64,000 nucleotides of DNA from an archaeon (GCA_021827865.1 JAKAUC010000009.1:1-64000), one strand, 5' to 3'; positions 49,850-59,091 are shown, counted from the stretch's first letter. Made by a program: numbers and translations. The notes: generated by a model not told the origin, from the sequence alone.

Positions 49850-50985
49850 CCAGAGGTAGATAAAGCGATTGGGCAAACCCCGTCTCTCGTCGGAGGCTCG
49901 CCTGCACCAGCCGACTCCCTCCAGGCTCGGCCATCGCTCCGGAGCAAATTCACCCCCCGCGATGCCTACCGAATGCACCGCTCGCCTGCCGGCTCGCTTC
50001 GCTCCCCCCTCTTTGCCCCTCCGCTCGTCCTTCGCCTTCACCCCGCCTCGAAGCGGGGCCCTCGCTCACGTTGTTCGCTCGGGGGGTGTCGGCTGGTGCA
50101 GGCTCGCAAGTGAGGGGGGAGAATTGAGCTCCAATCGGGAAATGGAGGAGAGAGGAAGGAGCATACCCTCTGAAGGAGGAAAGTGCCGGTCTATTCCGAC
50201 ACGCCGCATATCCGGCGAATGGGGGAGGCGAGTGGTCCGAAATCACCTGACGTCTTCCCTCGCTGTTCGACAGGACAGTGTATGGGCGGTGTCATATTGC
50301 ACGTGCGGTCGCCGGGATTTCCGTCCGCGCTTATCTTCGTTCTATTGTCGTATTCAACCATGTGTACAGGTAGATGAACCACTGATGAGAGGGGTCAATC
50401 CTCTTAGGAGTTACGCGGTTGAGCCGAGACGGTATAAGGAACGTAAGAAGCTACAAGATAGATAGCAAGACGTTACTCGATTCGATGGATTTCCTGCAAG
50501 GTTTGTCATCTCGCATTCCAGCCGCGTAACTCCTACAATAGTAGAAAGTGGGTTGATTGGTAGCCGCCCACCCCACGATGTCGAATCCTTCAGAATCGGC
50601 GCGCGGCGAGAAAGATCGAGAAGGTAGGTGGGCCGTTTACGTCTCCAGGGCGAATAACCGAACGTGGTGAGTGTGGCTCTGAGTTCCAGGGCGCTACCTC
50701 GGCAGGGACAAGTAGATTGATGACAAAGCTGATGATAAGGACCGCGCTCGCGTTCAAGACAACGGAAGGTGTCGTAGGATCTCGAAGTTCCGCGAACCGT
50801 TCCAATTTTTCCGGGACAGTCAAGTCGCAAGACTTTCCATCTAGGGAGACACGAGTAGGGAGTACGGATTCAGGCCAGGAGGCGTTGTGAGCTACCTGGT
50901 TCATAATGTGGTTCCATACATGCCGTTCAGGTTTAGCAGGAATCAGACAGCGATACTCACAGTCACCTGTCGTCGGCTAAGACCA
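49850..50985. other. Accessory intergenic region, no convincing gene
   Basis: About 1.1 kb with ORFs in several frames but none with protein-like features; a 104-residue frame on the minus strand (50590-50904) has one hydrophobic stretch and low support. The 5' half is GC-rich and carries a long inverted repeat (49900-50103); the 3' half is less GC-rich. It could hold an RNA or element remnant. Confidence 0.4.
49900..50103. repeat. 16-bp inverted repeat spanning ~200 bp
   Basis: GCCTGCACCAGCCGAC at 49900-49915 and its exact reverse complement at 50088-50103. An inner hairpin CCCCGC-ctcgaa-GCGGGG lies at 50041-50058. Possible MITE-like remnant or structured RNA. Confidence 0.55.
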
Positions 50986-50987
50986 AC

Positions 50988-51206
50988 TCAGCATGGGAAG
51001 TAGTAAGTCGACGCTTCAATGCAAGCACCGAAACCTACCAACACTTTGGTTGCTGAAGCGTAGTACGAACCATGCCCGCCCAGTGCACAGGAAAAGCCAC
51101 ACCCACTTGGTGCGGCTGCCGGAACATACGCAATTGGGGCAAAGACCGCCAGCACCAATATTGCGAAAGCCGCTCCTGGAATCACGATGCTGATTGAATA
51201 CCTCGT
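50988..51206 (-). CDS. Small exported protein, Cys-containing
   Basis: About 72 residues with the ACG at 51206 as start (79 with the TTG at 51227). A hydrophobic segment (VIPGAAFAILVLAVFAPIAY) could be a signal peptide, and the mature part has four Cys (SGCGFSCALGG, GFGACIEAS, FPC). The TATA-like CTTAAC (51229-51234) is only ~5 bp from the TTG but ~26 bp from the ACG, which favours the shorter form. Function unknown. Confidence 0.4.
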   Translation of the reverse strand, partial: TRYSISIVIPGAAFAILVLAVFAPIAYVPAAAPSGCGFSCALGGHGSYYASATKVLVGFGACIEASTYYFPC

Positions 51207-51278
51207 GCTCTCATCACTTCGGTGCAATCTTAACTTCGGGTGCGAAGGGTGTCACCTGGGGAACGAGGTTTCGAGATG

Positions 51279-52553
51279 TCATGGATATGATGACGAGAGC
51301 CAGCTATCACTCCAAGTACTGCCGTGCGCCCCATTGCTCGGGGTTGTGCTTGAGACCAATTCCGTTGTAAGTCCTGTGTTGTACAAGTTCAGTTTCCAAG
51401 TGTTCGAACCGGAGTTCAAAGCGACCTTGTTGCCATAGTTGTTAATAGCCCCCCAGAAGTTTTGGGTACCAAACTCTGGGTTTTGGGCCAGATGCCCTCC
51501 TGATAGACCGGGCCTTTCTTCGAGGAATTGCACGTATTGATTGTCAGGGAAACATTCGCCTGAACTCGTATACTGGCCAGTGGCTCGGTTTGTTATCTTC
51601 AATTCTACCACCCAGTCAGCCCCCCCGCTGACCCCACCTGCGGGAGAGCAGTTGGCTGTGGGCTGAACCCACTCCATCGTAACAGCGTCACCGGAAGTCC
51701 AATCGCCTACGTTCGGAGTCGTTGTCAAAAGCGTTGTACCATCTAGCGCATATTGGAAGAAGACGCAGTTTGATGCATAGGAATTCGATCCGCAGTTTGA
51801 CGGTTCGGCTTGGTTGCCTCCCCAGTAGGCTAGTATGACCTGGAAGAAGAATGGGTCACTAGGAAGACTACTACTCAGCCAGTTGTAATTACTCGTCCCT
51901 AACCAATTCCCCCAATCCCAGCAATAGCTACCACAACTGGAAGGACTGGCCAGGTCGGAGAAGACCGTTGTGTTATACTCGGCCCCGTCCATTGGGTAAC
52001 TTCCACCAGAATTGGAATCTTGCGCTTGATGTCCTGCCGCAAGATCGTTGTTAGCTGTGGATCCCCCATATGAAACAGAGTTGTTCTGTGAAGCGAAAGT
52101 GTATATCGACTCTACAACCTTCAGACTCCCTTCAGACGCCCATACGCCGATAACAGTGCCGTTTGGAAGAATGTATTGGTAAACCCCGTACACTGTGTTG
52201 TTGTCTGCAAAGCCTACAGTTGTCTGAGCGTAATCGTAAGGATTCCCTTGTGAGGACCATAGACTGAGGTACGGCCTGAGCTGGTCCTTAGCGATATCAT
52301 GCGAAGTCAGCCACACGGATAAAGCTGGCAATGCAAGGATTGTAGAGGACGCAGCTTCAGACTGGAATGGATACGAGCTGTTCAACCAGAGTTCTCCTCC
52401 CACCAAAGTGCTTGCGGAAGAGGACAGAGTTACTTGTGACCCGCCGCTCGCAGAAATTGGCTGAACCAAGTTCAAGCCCGTTATCATGGAGGTGAGACCG
52501 AGCAGCCCAAGGACAAGAAGGGAAACAAACCGCCCACGAGTTGCACATGACAT
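51279..52553 (-). CDS. Large secreted protein of unknown function
   Basis: A 424-residue exported protein. Signal peptide at about residues 8-36 (FVSLLVLGLLGLTSMITG, then an ISASGG cleavage region). The mature protein is rich in Ser, Asn, Gly, Trp and Tyr, with several sequons (NNT, NGT, NNS, NTT) and Cys pairs (SCGSYCWDWGNW, CGSNSYASNC). Long beta strands suggest a jelly-roll fold, and a glutamic-peptidase-like or lectin-like role is conceivable but not demonstrated. Divergent from the membrane-bound regulator at 52645 across a perfect palindrome. Confidence 0.75.
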   Translation of the reverse strand: MSCATRGRFVSLLVLGLLGLTSMITGLNLVQPISASGGSQVTLSSSASTLVGGELWLNSSYPFQSEAASSTILALPALSVWLTSHDIAKDQLRPYLSLWSSQGNPYDYAQTTVGFADNNTVYGVYQYILPNGTVIGVWASEGSLKVVESIYTFASQNNSVSYGGSTANNDLAAGHQAQDSNSGGSYPMDGAEYNTTVFSDLASPSSCGSYCWDWGNWLGTSNYNWLSSSLPSDPFFFQVILAYWGGNQAEPSNCGSNSYASNCVFFQYALDGTTLLTTTPNVGDWTSGDAVTMEWVQPTANCSPAGGVSGGADWVVELKITNRATGQYTSSGECFPDNQYVQFLEERPGLSGGHLAQNPEFGTQNFWGAINNYGNKVALNSGSNTWKLNLYNTGLTTELVSSTTPSNGAHGSTWSDSWLSSSYP

Positions 52554-52581
52554 TTGATGGTTACCGCGTTAATTGAGGGGC

Positions 52582-52588
52582 AATATCT
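52582..52588 (-). promoter_or_regulatory. TATA box for the secreted-protein gene
   Basis: AGATATT on the minus strand, about 30 bp before the ATG at 52553. Confidence 0.45.
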
Positions 52589-52590
52589 GA

Positions 52591-52614
52591 TTTTGTCGGA
52601 ATGTTCCGACAAAA
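52591..52614. promoter_or_regulatory. 24-bp perfect palindrome between divergent promoters
   Basis: TTTTGTCGGAA-TG-TTCCGACAAAA: 11-bp perfect arms around a TG spacer. It lies between the minus-strand TATA (52582-52588) and the plus-strand TATA (52613-52620), so a bound dimer would block both. It has the same spacer and position as the palindrome at 8865-8880. Confidence 0.75.
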
Positions 52615-52620
52615 ACTTAA
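52613..52620 (+). promoter_or_regulatory. TATA box for the membrane-bound regulator
   Basis: AAAACTTAAC region centred about 27-28 bp before the ATG at 52645; leaderless spacing. It abuts the palindrome. Confidence 0.55.
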
Positions 52621-52644
52621 CTGTTTGTACCGCTACAACACGTT

Positions 52645-53226
52645 ATGTCTATTCGTTCCGTCCGTCTCTTACTTTATCTTATGGTTACCTTCTCGGTTCT
52701 CACTACCGTCACTGCCCTATTTTCACTACTTGCGCCTCTGGGCGTTTCAATTCCACCGTGCACAGGAAGTGGGATCTGCTACGTCATGGAATCACCTGGA
52801 CTTGGATTGCTTCAGATGTTTGTGAAACAGAGCCCTGTCCTGGCTTCAGGAGGGTGGGGGCTGGTCGTCATCACGTCACTCTGGTACCAACGAACGACTT
52901 CGACCTGGAGGAAGATGGGCTTCGACTCCGACGTCTTTCAGCTTCTGATGCGGACGAAAGGGGGCCCGACAAGGGTCCGCCTGCTCCGGTCCCTGACGAC
53001 GTCGAAGAACAGGTTGGAACTCTCCCGGGAGCTCGGCTACGACTGGAATGTGATAGACCGGCACATCAAAATCCTCCTCAAGCACGGGATGATAGAAGAA
53101 GACACAGCCTATGGGAACGTAAAGCTGTACCAGCTTACTGGCGCAGGAAAGAAATTGATGAGCCTAATAGAAGAACTCCAAGGAGCAGACGCGCACTCTG
53201 TACCACCTACCGAAGGCAAGACCTAG
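52645..53226 (+). CDS. Membrane-anchored winged-helix regulator (2 TM then HTH)
   Basis: A 193-residue transcription factor tethered to the membrane by its N-terminus. Two hydrophobic helices (about 8-30, and 65-82 around LASGGWGLVVITSLW) flank a short loop with two Cys (PPCTGSGICYV), then a winged-helix domain at about 95-180: RVRLLRSLTTSKNRLELSRE, GYDWNVIDRHIKILLKHGMI (recognition helix) and wing YGNVKLYQLT. Domain order is the reverse of the 8926 protein. It probably regulates the divergent secreted-protein gene and itself. Confidence 0.8.
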   Translation: MSIRSVRLLLYLMVTFSVLTTVTALFSLLAPLGVSIPPCTGSGICYVMESPGLGLLQMFVKQSPVLASGGWGLVVITSLWYQRTTSTWRKMGFDSDVFQLLMRTKGGPTRVRLLRSLTTSKNRLELSRELGYDWNVIDRHIKILLKHGMIEEDTAYGNVKLYQLTGAGKKLMSLIEELQGADAHSVPPTEGKT

Positions 53227-53583
53227 AGACATTCTGGTACCATTCGACAGCATGGGAGAGTGCAGCTGCCCGGCGAGTCGGTCGGTCGGACGTCCCAGAA
53301 CTACCCGTCTACCTGCGTATCCTGTGGGCGTTCTCGAGTTAGCCGTATTTTGGACGTTAATCTCAACACATCACGACGTTCTCGGATGCCATCGTGTATC
53401 CACCCACATTCCGCGTTAATCAGAACGCATCAAACTTCGGAGATAAGGATTCGCTCAAGAAATTAGTTGCATCCCTTCCGACTCCCCAGGGCCGGGTCGC
53501 CAGGCTTCAAGGGGCAAAGCCCGTCGGGGTCTGGCGGATAGCTTCAACTGGGGGCCCCGGCCACGCCCCGCCACGAGACCATA
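53227..53583. other. Intergenic region, 357 bp
   Basis: No gene recognised. CGTTAATC and CGTTAATCAG near 53352 and 53413 are AT-rich promoter-like elements. The GC content rises after about 53470, marking the end of the accessory island. Confidence 0.35.
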
Positions 53584-54732
53584 ATGGGGCTGCGAGAGTC
53601 AGGCTTCGCATTCTTGATGGTCGCGTTCCCGATATTCCTGATCGGGCTCTGCGCGAGGGCATCGAGCAACATGGTCCAGACCACCCTCCCCATCCTGGGG
53701 AGGTACGTCTTCGGGCTCGGGCCTTTCTACGGCGGGCTGGCGATCTCGGTCTACAACGTCCTGGGGATCTTCGGGAACTACGTGGTCAACCCGCGCCTGT
53801 CGGGGAGGACCCAGAGGAGGAGCGTCCTGGCGCTGACGGCGGCGGTCGCCGTCTCGTCCCTGCTCCTGACGTTCTCCGGCCCGGTCACGGCGGTGATACT
53901 GGGCGGGGTCATCGGATTCTCCTTCGGCATAATCTTCCCCAGCGTGATCACCACGGTCTCCCTCACGGGGGGGAAAGACGGGGAGCGGCTCCTGGCGCTC
54001 TTCACGACGGCCCTCACCATGAGCCTGGTCCTCGGCCCGATACTCGAGAGCTACATCCTCACATTCAGCTACAGGCTCGTCTTCCTCTTCTTCTCCTTCG
54101 TCGCGGCCGCGATGTTCCTTTCGTCGTTGAAGGTGCGCTTCGCGACCACCTCGAAGCAGAGCCTGAAGACCACCCCGGCGTCCAGGAAGGGGGTCTACGC
54201 GGGGACCCTGGTCACCTCGGTCTTCTACCTCCCCTTCGCCGCCCTCACAGCCTTCCTCCCCCTCTACGCCGCCCAGGTCTTCGGCACCGACGCTTCGGCA
54301 TCCTACCTTTCGTTCGTCCCCCTGTTCGCGGTCTCGGTCTGCGTCAGGGCCTTCATGACCATAAGGCCGTTCAAGCGCCTCAGGCTCCCGATCCTGGTCT
54401 CGATCCTGATCTCAGCCCTGGGGCTCGCGGCCATGGTATACGCCCCGAGCTACGCCGCCTTCCTGGTAGTGATGGCCTTCTTCGGGATCCCTCACGGCAT
54501 CACCTACACGGTCTCCCTGATAGTGGTCTCAAGGACGTCGGCCGAGGGCGAGAGGAACGCGGCGGTCAGCCTCCTCTCTGCCTACACGAACCTGGTGTAC
54601 GTCGCCGTGCCTGTGGTCATGGGCTACATCATAGAGCGGGCAGGGATCCAGCCGGCGTTCCTCCTCCTCCTCGTCCCCACGGTGGGGTTCTCCATCCTCC
54701 TCCTGCGAAGGTACCGAAGCCAGCTCTTCTGA
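53584..54732 (+). CDS. Major facilitator superfamily transporter
   Basis: A 382-residue MFS carrier with about 11-12 helices. TM1 is FAFLMVAFPIFLIGLCARAS; the helix 2-3 loop is short and lacks the full canonical motif (VNPRLSGRTQRRSVLAL); the central loop is at about 190-205 and helix 10 is around GIPHGITYTVSLIVV. Its position 73 bp before a 2-hydroxyacid dehydrogenase and near sugar-acid enzymes suggests import of a sugar acid or hydroxyacid, but this is inferred from context. Confidence 0.82.
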   Translation: MGLRESGFAFLMVAFPIFLIGLCARASSNMVQTTLPILGRYVFGLGPFYGGLAISVYNVLGIFGNYVVNPRLSGRTQRRSVLALTAAVAVSSLLLTFSGPVTAVILGGVIGFSFGIIFPSVITTVSLTGGKDGERLLALFTTALTMSLVLGPILESYILTFSYRLVFLFFSFVAAAMFLSSLKVRFATTSKQSLKTTPASRKGVYAGTLVTSVFYLPFAALTAFLPLYAAQVFGTDASASYLSFVPLFAVSVCVRAFMTIRPFKRLRLPILVSILISALGLAAMVYAPSYAAFLVVMAFFGIPHGITYTVSLIVVSRTSAEGERNAAVSLLSAYTNLVYVAVPVVMGYIIERAGIQPAFLLLLVPTVGFSILLLRRYRSQLF

Positions 54733-54805
54733 GCAGGATTAGGGACGGCGTCGCGGCCGGATGTGAAACGCTAACCTTAGAAGTGCCACGGGTTAGACGA
54801 GCACC

Positions 54806-55804
54806 ATGCCCCAGTTCCATATCTACGTCACGACCAACGAGGTCCCGGCCCAGGCCCTCGACCTGTTGAGGTCTTCCGGAACGGTCAAGGTCTACGGCGG
54901 GACGGCGGCCCCGCCCAGGGACGTCCTCCTGAAGGAAGCGGCGGAAGCGGACGCCCTGTTCTGCATACTCACGGAGAAGGTCGACGCGGAGCTCCTCTCC
55001 AAGGCGCCCAGGCTGAAGGTGGTAGCGAACATGGCCGTCGGCTTCGACAACATCGACCTCGCCGAGGCCACGAAGCACGGGGTGCTGGTCACCAACACCC
55101 CCGAGGTCCTCACCGAGACCACCGCGGACGCCACCTTCGCGCTGATACTCGCGGCCGGGAGGAGGATAGCCGAGGGGGACAGGCTGATCCGGAGCGGAGG
55201 GTGGAAGCTCAGGTGGAGCCCCATGATGATGGTGGGCCACGACGTCTACGGCAAGACCCTCGGGATCTACGGCCTCGGGAGGATAGGCGCGGCGGTGGCA
55301 AGGAGGGCAGCGGGGTTCGGGATGAATCTGGTCTACTACGACTCGTCCAGGAACAAGGACCTGGAGGAGAAGCTGGGGGTGAAGTACCTCCCCTTCGACG
55401 ACCTGATGAGGGAGAGCGACTTCTTGACCGTCCACGTCCCGCTCCTCCCGACGACGCGGAAGAGCCTGGGGGAGAAGCAGCTGGGGCTGATGAAGAAGAC
55501 CGCCTATGTCATCAACACGTCCCGGGGCCAGGTCATAGACGAGGCCGCGCTGACCCAGGCTCTGAGGGAGAGGAGGATAGCGGGGGCCGCCATCGACGTC
55601 TTCGAAAACGAGCCCCTGGGGCCCGAGAGCGGGTTGACGAAGCTGGAGAACGTGGTCCTCACCCCCCACCTGGCGAGCGCCAGCATCGAGACAAGGACTG
55701 AGATGGCGATGATGGCGGCGAGGAACCTGGCGGCCGCCCTGAAGGGGGAGGTCCCGCCGAACCTCGTGAACAAGGACGTCCTGGCAGTAAGGAAGGCTCG
55801 CTAG
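54806..55804 (+). CDS. D-2-hydroxyacid dehydrogenase (glyoxylate/hydroxypyruvate reductase type)
   Basis: NAD(P)-dependent reductase of 332 aa, GyaR-like. N-terminal strand HIYVTTNEVP, LKVVANMAVGFDNIDLAEAT, the Rossmann motif KTLGIYGLGRIGAAVARRA, VINTSRGQVIDEAAL with the catalytic Arg, Glu in AIDVFENEPLG and His in LTPHLASAS. It would reduce glyoxylate, hydroxypyruvate or a similar 2-keto acid, fitting disposal of C2/C3 fragments from aldolase cleavage. Confidence 0.92.
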   Translation: MPQFHIYVTTNEVPAQALDLLRSSGTVKVYGGTAAPPRDVLLKEAAEADALFCILTEKVDAELLSKAPRLKVVANMAVGFDNIDLAEATKHGVLVTNTPEVLTETTADATFALILAAGRRIAEGDRLIRSGGWKLRWSPMMMVGHDVYGKTLGIYGLGRIGAAVARRAAGFGMNLVYYDSSRNKDLEEKLGVKYLPFDDLMRESDFLTVHVPLLPTTRKSLGEKQLGLMKKTAYVINTSRGQVIDEAALTQALRERRIAGAAIDVFENEPLGPESGLTKLENVVLTPHLASASIETRTEMAMMAARNLAAALKGEVPPNLVNKDVLAVRKAR

Positions 55805-55813
55805 GCGGAAGAG

Positions 55814-56593
55814 TCAGGGAGCCCTCAGGGCCTGGACGGCGTCCCTGGCCGCCGACAGCATGAACCCCGAGTCCGTGGAGTACATCAGGACCCGCATCCC
55901 CCTTTCTCGCCACTCCTTCAGGATCTTCATGTCCCGGATGTGGTTCCCGGCCGCGACGCCGTGCTTCTCGGCCGCTTCGACCACCTTGGAGATGGCGCTC
56001 ACCATCTTCGGGTGGTTCAGCTCCCCGGGGCACCCGAGGGATATGGAGAGGTCGTTGGGGCCGATGAGGGCTACGTCGACTCCTTCTATGGAGACCAGGT
56101 CCTCGATGTGGTCGATGGCCTTCTGGCTCTCAATCTGGATGATGACGACGGAGTTCTCGTTCGACTTCGCCAGCTGCTCGGGGACGGCGGAGGTCTTGTA
56201 GTCCGTTATGACTGACCTGATGCCGTAGCTCCTCTGGCCCATGGGGGGGTACTTCGTCGCGTCGACGGCCATCCTCACCTGCTGGACGTCTTCGGTGTGA
56301 GGTATCATTATGCCGTGGACCCCCTGGTCCATGGTCTTGGCGACGTGGAAGTAGTCGGCGGTGGGCACCCTGGCCAGTACCATGAGATCGGTGGACTTCG
56401 CGGCCCTGACCATGTCGGCCACGGTCTCAAACGTGAACGACCCGTGTTCGGTGTCTATCATGGCGAAGTCGAACCCCGCGGCAGCGAGGACGCGGACGAC
56501 CTCGGGGTTGGTGAACTCGTTGATCATCGTCCCCAGGACGACCTTGCCCTGCTTCAGGTCCCTCTTCACCCTGTTCCCTTCGAGCAGGTTCAT
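55814..56593 (-). CDS. HpaI/HpcH-type class II aldolase
   Basis: Metal-dependent pyruvate aldolase of 259 aa from the ATG at 56593. KQGKVVLGTMINEFTNPEVV, catalytic His region IDTEHGSFTF, VLARVPTADYFHVAKTMDQG, VHGIMIPHTEDVQQV, metal-binding Glu in VVIIQIESQKAIDHIEDLV and Asp in VALIGPNDLSISLG. Members cleave 2-keto-3-deoxy sugar acids to pyruvate and an aldehyde. A CATTTAAC element lies ~25 bp upstream. The longer frame adds non-conserved residues. Confidence 0.92.
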   Translation of the reverse strand: MNLLEGNRVKRDLKQGKVVLGTMINEFTNPEVVRVLAAAGFDFAMIDTEHGSFTFETVADMVRAAKSTDLMVLARVPTADYFHVAKTMDQGVHGIMIPHTEDVQQVRMAVDATKYPPMGQRSYGIRSVITDYKTSAVPEQLAKSNENSVVIIQIESQKAIDHIEDLVSIEGVDVALIGPNDLSISLGCPGELNHPKMVSAISKVVEAAEKHGVAAGNHIRDMKILKEWRERGMRVLMYSTDSGFMLSAARDAVQALRAP

Positions 56594-56664
56594 GAGCGAA
56601 GTCGTCCCCCTGGACGTTAAATGGGTTTCCCAGGATCGGGGCGAAGGGCCGGGGGCGGCCTGGT

Positions 56665-57552
56665 TCACTGGTCTCTTCTGGCCGGCGGCCCCGCTCTGCT
56701 CCAGTTGGGGGGGAGGCCCTTCACGCCGGGGTCCACGACGTAGACGTGCCCGGCGTCGGCCTCTCCCAGGAGTTCGCTCGAAGTGGTCACATAGAGGCGG
56801 TCGAGCCCTTCCCCCCCGAAGGTCAACGAGGTCGTGGCCTTCACCGGGAGGAGGCACTCCTCCAGCTTCGTCCCCCTGTCGGGGTCCCACCTGGAGATCC
56901 TGCCGCCGCGGGCGTGGGCGATCCAGAGCATCCCTTCAGAGTCGACTGTCATGCCGTCGGGGCGGCCGCTCTGGCCGCGGAAGTCAACGCAGGTCGCCTT
57001 GTTCTGGATTTCTCCTGTCCCCGGGTCGTAGTCGAACCTGAACACCTTCAGCACCGGGGTGTCTATCAGGTACATCCGCCTGTCATCCTTGGACCAGGCC
57101 AGCCCGTTGGACACGGCGAGCCCCCCCGTCCTCCGCTTCACCTTGCCGTCGAGGTCGAGGACGTAGAGCGAAGCCGTGGGGGACCTGAGGTCGGGGTTCA
57201 TGGTCCCGGCCCAGTACCTCCCCGACGAGTCGCACTTGCCGTCGTTGAGCCGGTTGCCGGCCATCTCTTTCTCGACCTCGGCCAGGACGCCGAAGGCGCC
57301 GGTACCGAAGTCGACGCTGCAGAAGGCGTGGCTCAGGGTGCACGCGAGCCCGCCGGGCTTTTCCGCCAGCTGTACCGAGGTGACGAGGTCCGGCGAAGCG
57401 ACGAAGGACTCGGAGCCGGTCTCCATGTCCTTGCGCACTATCCTCTTCGCCAGGATGTCGACCCAGTAGAGGGCCTTCGAGCCGGGGTCGTAGACCGGGC
57501 TTTCGCCGAGCTTGGCCTGATATTCGCTGAACCGGGCGGCTGTCATCCCCAT
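56665..57552 (-). CDS. SMP-30/gluconolactonase-family lactonase
   Basis: Six-bladed beta-propeller lactonase of 295 aa that opens aldonolactones. Metal-site residues are placed as in the family: Glu in KLGESPVYD, Asn in NRLNDGKCDSSGRYW, Asn in LAVSNGLAWS and Asp in GRPDGMTVDSEGMLW. It is divergent from the aldehyde dehydrogenase and follows the aldolase region, consistent with step two of a non-phosphorylative sugar-oxidation pathway. Confidence 0.92.
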   Translation of the reverse strand: MGMTAARFSEYQAKLGESPVYDPGSKALYWVDILAKRIVRKDMETGSESFVASPDLVTSVQLAEKPGGLACTLSHAFCSVDFGTGAFGVLAEVEKEMAGNRLNDGKCDSSGRYWAGTMNPDLRSPTASLYVLDLDGKVKRRTGGLAVSNGLAWSKDDRRMYLIDTPVLKVFRFDYDPGTGEIQNKATCVDFRGQSGRPDGMTVDSEGMLWIAHARGGRISRWDPDRGTKLEECLLPVKATTSLTFGGEGLDRLYVTTSSELLGEADAGHVYVVDPGVKGLPPNWSRAGPPARRDQ

Positions 57553-57606
57553 GGCGCAGTCCCTGACCGCCGGCGGACGGGAGATAAACTTGGAGCGGAT
57601 GAAGAG

Positions 57607-57612
57607 TTTATA
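57607..57612 (+). promoter_or_regulatory. TATA box for the aldehyde dehydrogenase
   Basis: TTTATA centred ~29 bp before the ATG at 57639; leaderless spacing. Confidence 0.55.
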
Positions 57613-57638
57613 CCCACGCGGGGTCCCTGACGGGGAGT

Positions 57639-59054
57639 ATGATGAAAGAAGCGACCATCGAGGTAGTCAACCCCGCGTCGGGGAAGGCCGTCGGGAGGGT
57701 CCCCGACCTCACGCTGGAGCAGGTGAGGGCCGCCATAGGCGCGAGCCAGGCCGCCCTGGGCCAGATCCAGGCGCTCACGATAGCGGAGCGGGCGGCCATG
57801 CTCAGGAAGGTTGCCAGGCTGATACAGTCCAACGCCGAGGAGCTCGCTTCTACCATGACCCAGGAGATCGGGAGGCCCATCTCGAGTTCGAAGGGGGAGA
57901 TGGCGAGGACGGCCCAGATATTCGAGCTGGTGGCCGCAGACCTGCGGGGGGTCTTCGAGGGGGAGTTCATCCCCCTGGAGTCCTACGAATACCCCAAGGG
58001 GAACAAGAAGAGGATAGCGTTCGTGACCCGGGAGCCCGTAGGGGTGGTGGGGACCATAACCCCGTTCAACTTCCCCGCTTCGAGCTTCGCCCACAAGGTG
58101 GCCCCGGCCCTGGCCGTGGGGGACACGGTGGTCCACAAGCCGACCGTCCTGGCCCCGCTCACCCAGCTGAAGATGGCGGCCCTGATAAAGGAGGCCGGGT
58201 TCCCTGACGGCTCGGTCTCTTTCGTCACCGGGAGGTCCAGCATGATAGGGGACGAGTTCGTTGAGAACCCCAAGGTCTCCATGATATCCTTCACGGGCTC
58301 GGAGAGGGTCGGGCTGGAGCTGGCCAGCAGGGCCATAGCGAAGGGGAAGCGGGTGATAATGGAGCTCGGGGGGAGCGACGCGCAGATAGTGCTGGAGGAC
58401 GCGGACCTGGACAGGGCGACGGAAGCGGCCGTCTTCGGCAGGTTCGACTACGCCGGCCAGTTCTGCAACTCCACGAAGCGGCTGGTGGTCAGGGCAGAGG
58501 TCGCGGCGGAGTTCGGGGAGAGGCTGAAGGAGCGGGTGAAGACATTCAAGGTCGGGGACCCCATGGAGCAGGACACCTCGGTGGGGCCCCTGATATCCCG
58601 GGAGGCCCTGGAGTCGATGCGGGGGTTCGTCGCCGAGGCGAAGGGGGCCGGGGCGAGGGTCGTGTACGAAGGGAGCGTCCCCCAGGGGGCCAGCGGCCAC
58701 TTCTTCCCCCCCACGATCATCCAAGGGGACGAGAAGATGCGCATAGCGAAGGAGGAGGTGTTCGGGCCCATACTCCCCCTGATAGAAGTGAAGTCAGACG
58801 AGGAGGCGGTGTCTGTCGCCAACTCCACCGAGTACGGCCTGGACGCCGCGGTGTTCACCAGGGACTTCTCGAGGGCCTACAGGATGGCCGCGAAGCTGAA
58901 GGCGGGGACCGTCATGATCAACGACACCACCAGGCTCAGGTGGGACGGCCTCCCCTTCGGCGGGTTCAAGAAGAGCGGGATCGGAAGAGAGGGGACCAAG
59001 AACACCATGATAGAGATGACCGAGTCGAAGATCGTCGAGTACACGCTGGACTGA
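57639..59054 (+). CDS. Aldehyde dehydrogenase (lactaldehyde/glyceraldehyde type)
   Basis: NAD(P)-dependent dehydrogenase of 471 aa. Cofactor/oxyanion Asn in TITPFNFPASSF, SFTGSERVGLELAS, catalytic Glu in MELGGSDAQIVLE, catalytic Cys in YAGQFCNSTKRLV and the C-terminal PFGGFKKSGIGREG. The sequence is of the succinate-semialdehyde/lactaldehyde/GAPN cluster. It would oxidise the aldehyde released by the aldolase (glyceraldehyde, glycolaldehyde or lactaldehyde). Two ATG codons start the frame; either fits the TATA spacing. Confidence 0.92.
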   Translation: MMKEATIEVVNPASGKAVGRVPDLTLEQVRAAIGASQAALGQIQALTIAERAAMLRKVARLIQSNAEELASTMTQEIGRPISSSKGEMARTAQIFELVAADLRGVFEGEFIPLESYEYPKGNKKRIAFVTREPVGVVGTITPFNFPASSFAHKVAPALAVGDTVVHKPTVLAPLTQLKMAALIKEAGFPDGSVSFVTGRSSMIGDEFVENPKVSMISFTGSERVGLELASRAIAKGKRVIMELGGSDAQIVLEDADLDRATEAAVFGRFDYAGQFCNSTKRLVVRAEVAAEFGERLKERVKTFKVGDPMEQDTSVGPLISREALESMRGFVAEAKGAGARVVYEGSVPQGASGHFFPPTIIQGDEKMRIAKEEVFGPILPLIEVKSDEEAVSVANSTEYGLDAAVFTRDFSRAYRMAAKLKAGTVMINDTTRLRWDGLPFGGFKKSGIGREGTKNTMIEMTESKIVEYTLD

Positions 59055-59091
59055 GACCATCCGATCCCGGGACGGCTCCGACGGCCTCGTC

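Noticed and set aside
49869-50465. 198-codon plus-strand frame
   Set aside because: Low-complexity composition, spans the inverted repeat, no recognisable motif.
50590-50904. 104-codon minus-strand frame with one hydrophobic stretch
   Set aside because: No promoter, no family features, and overlapping frames of equal length; too weak to call a gene.
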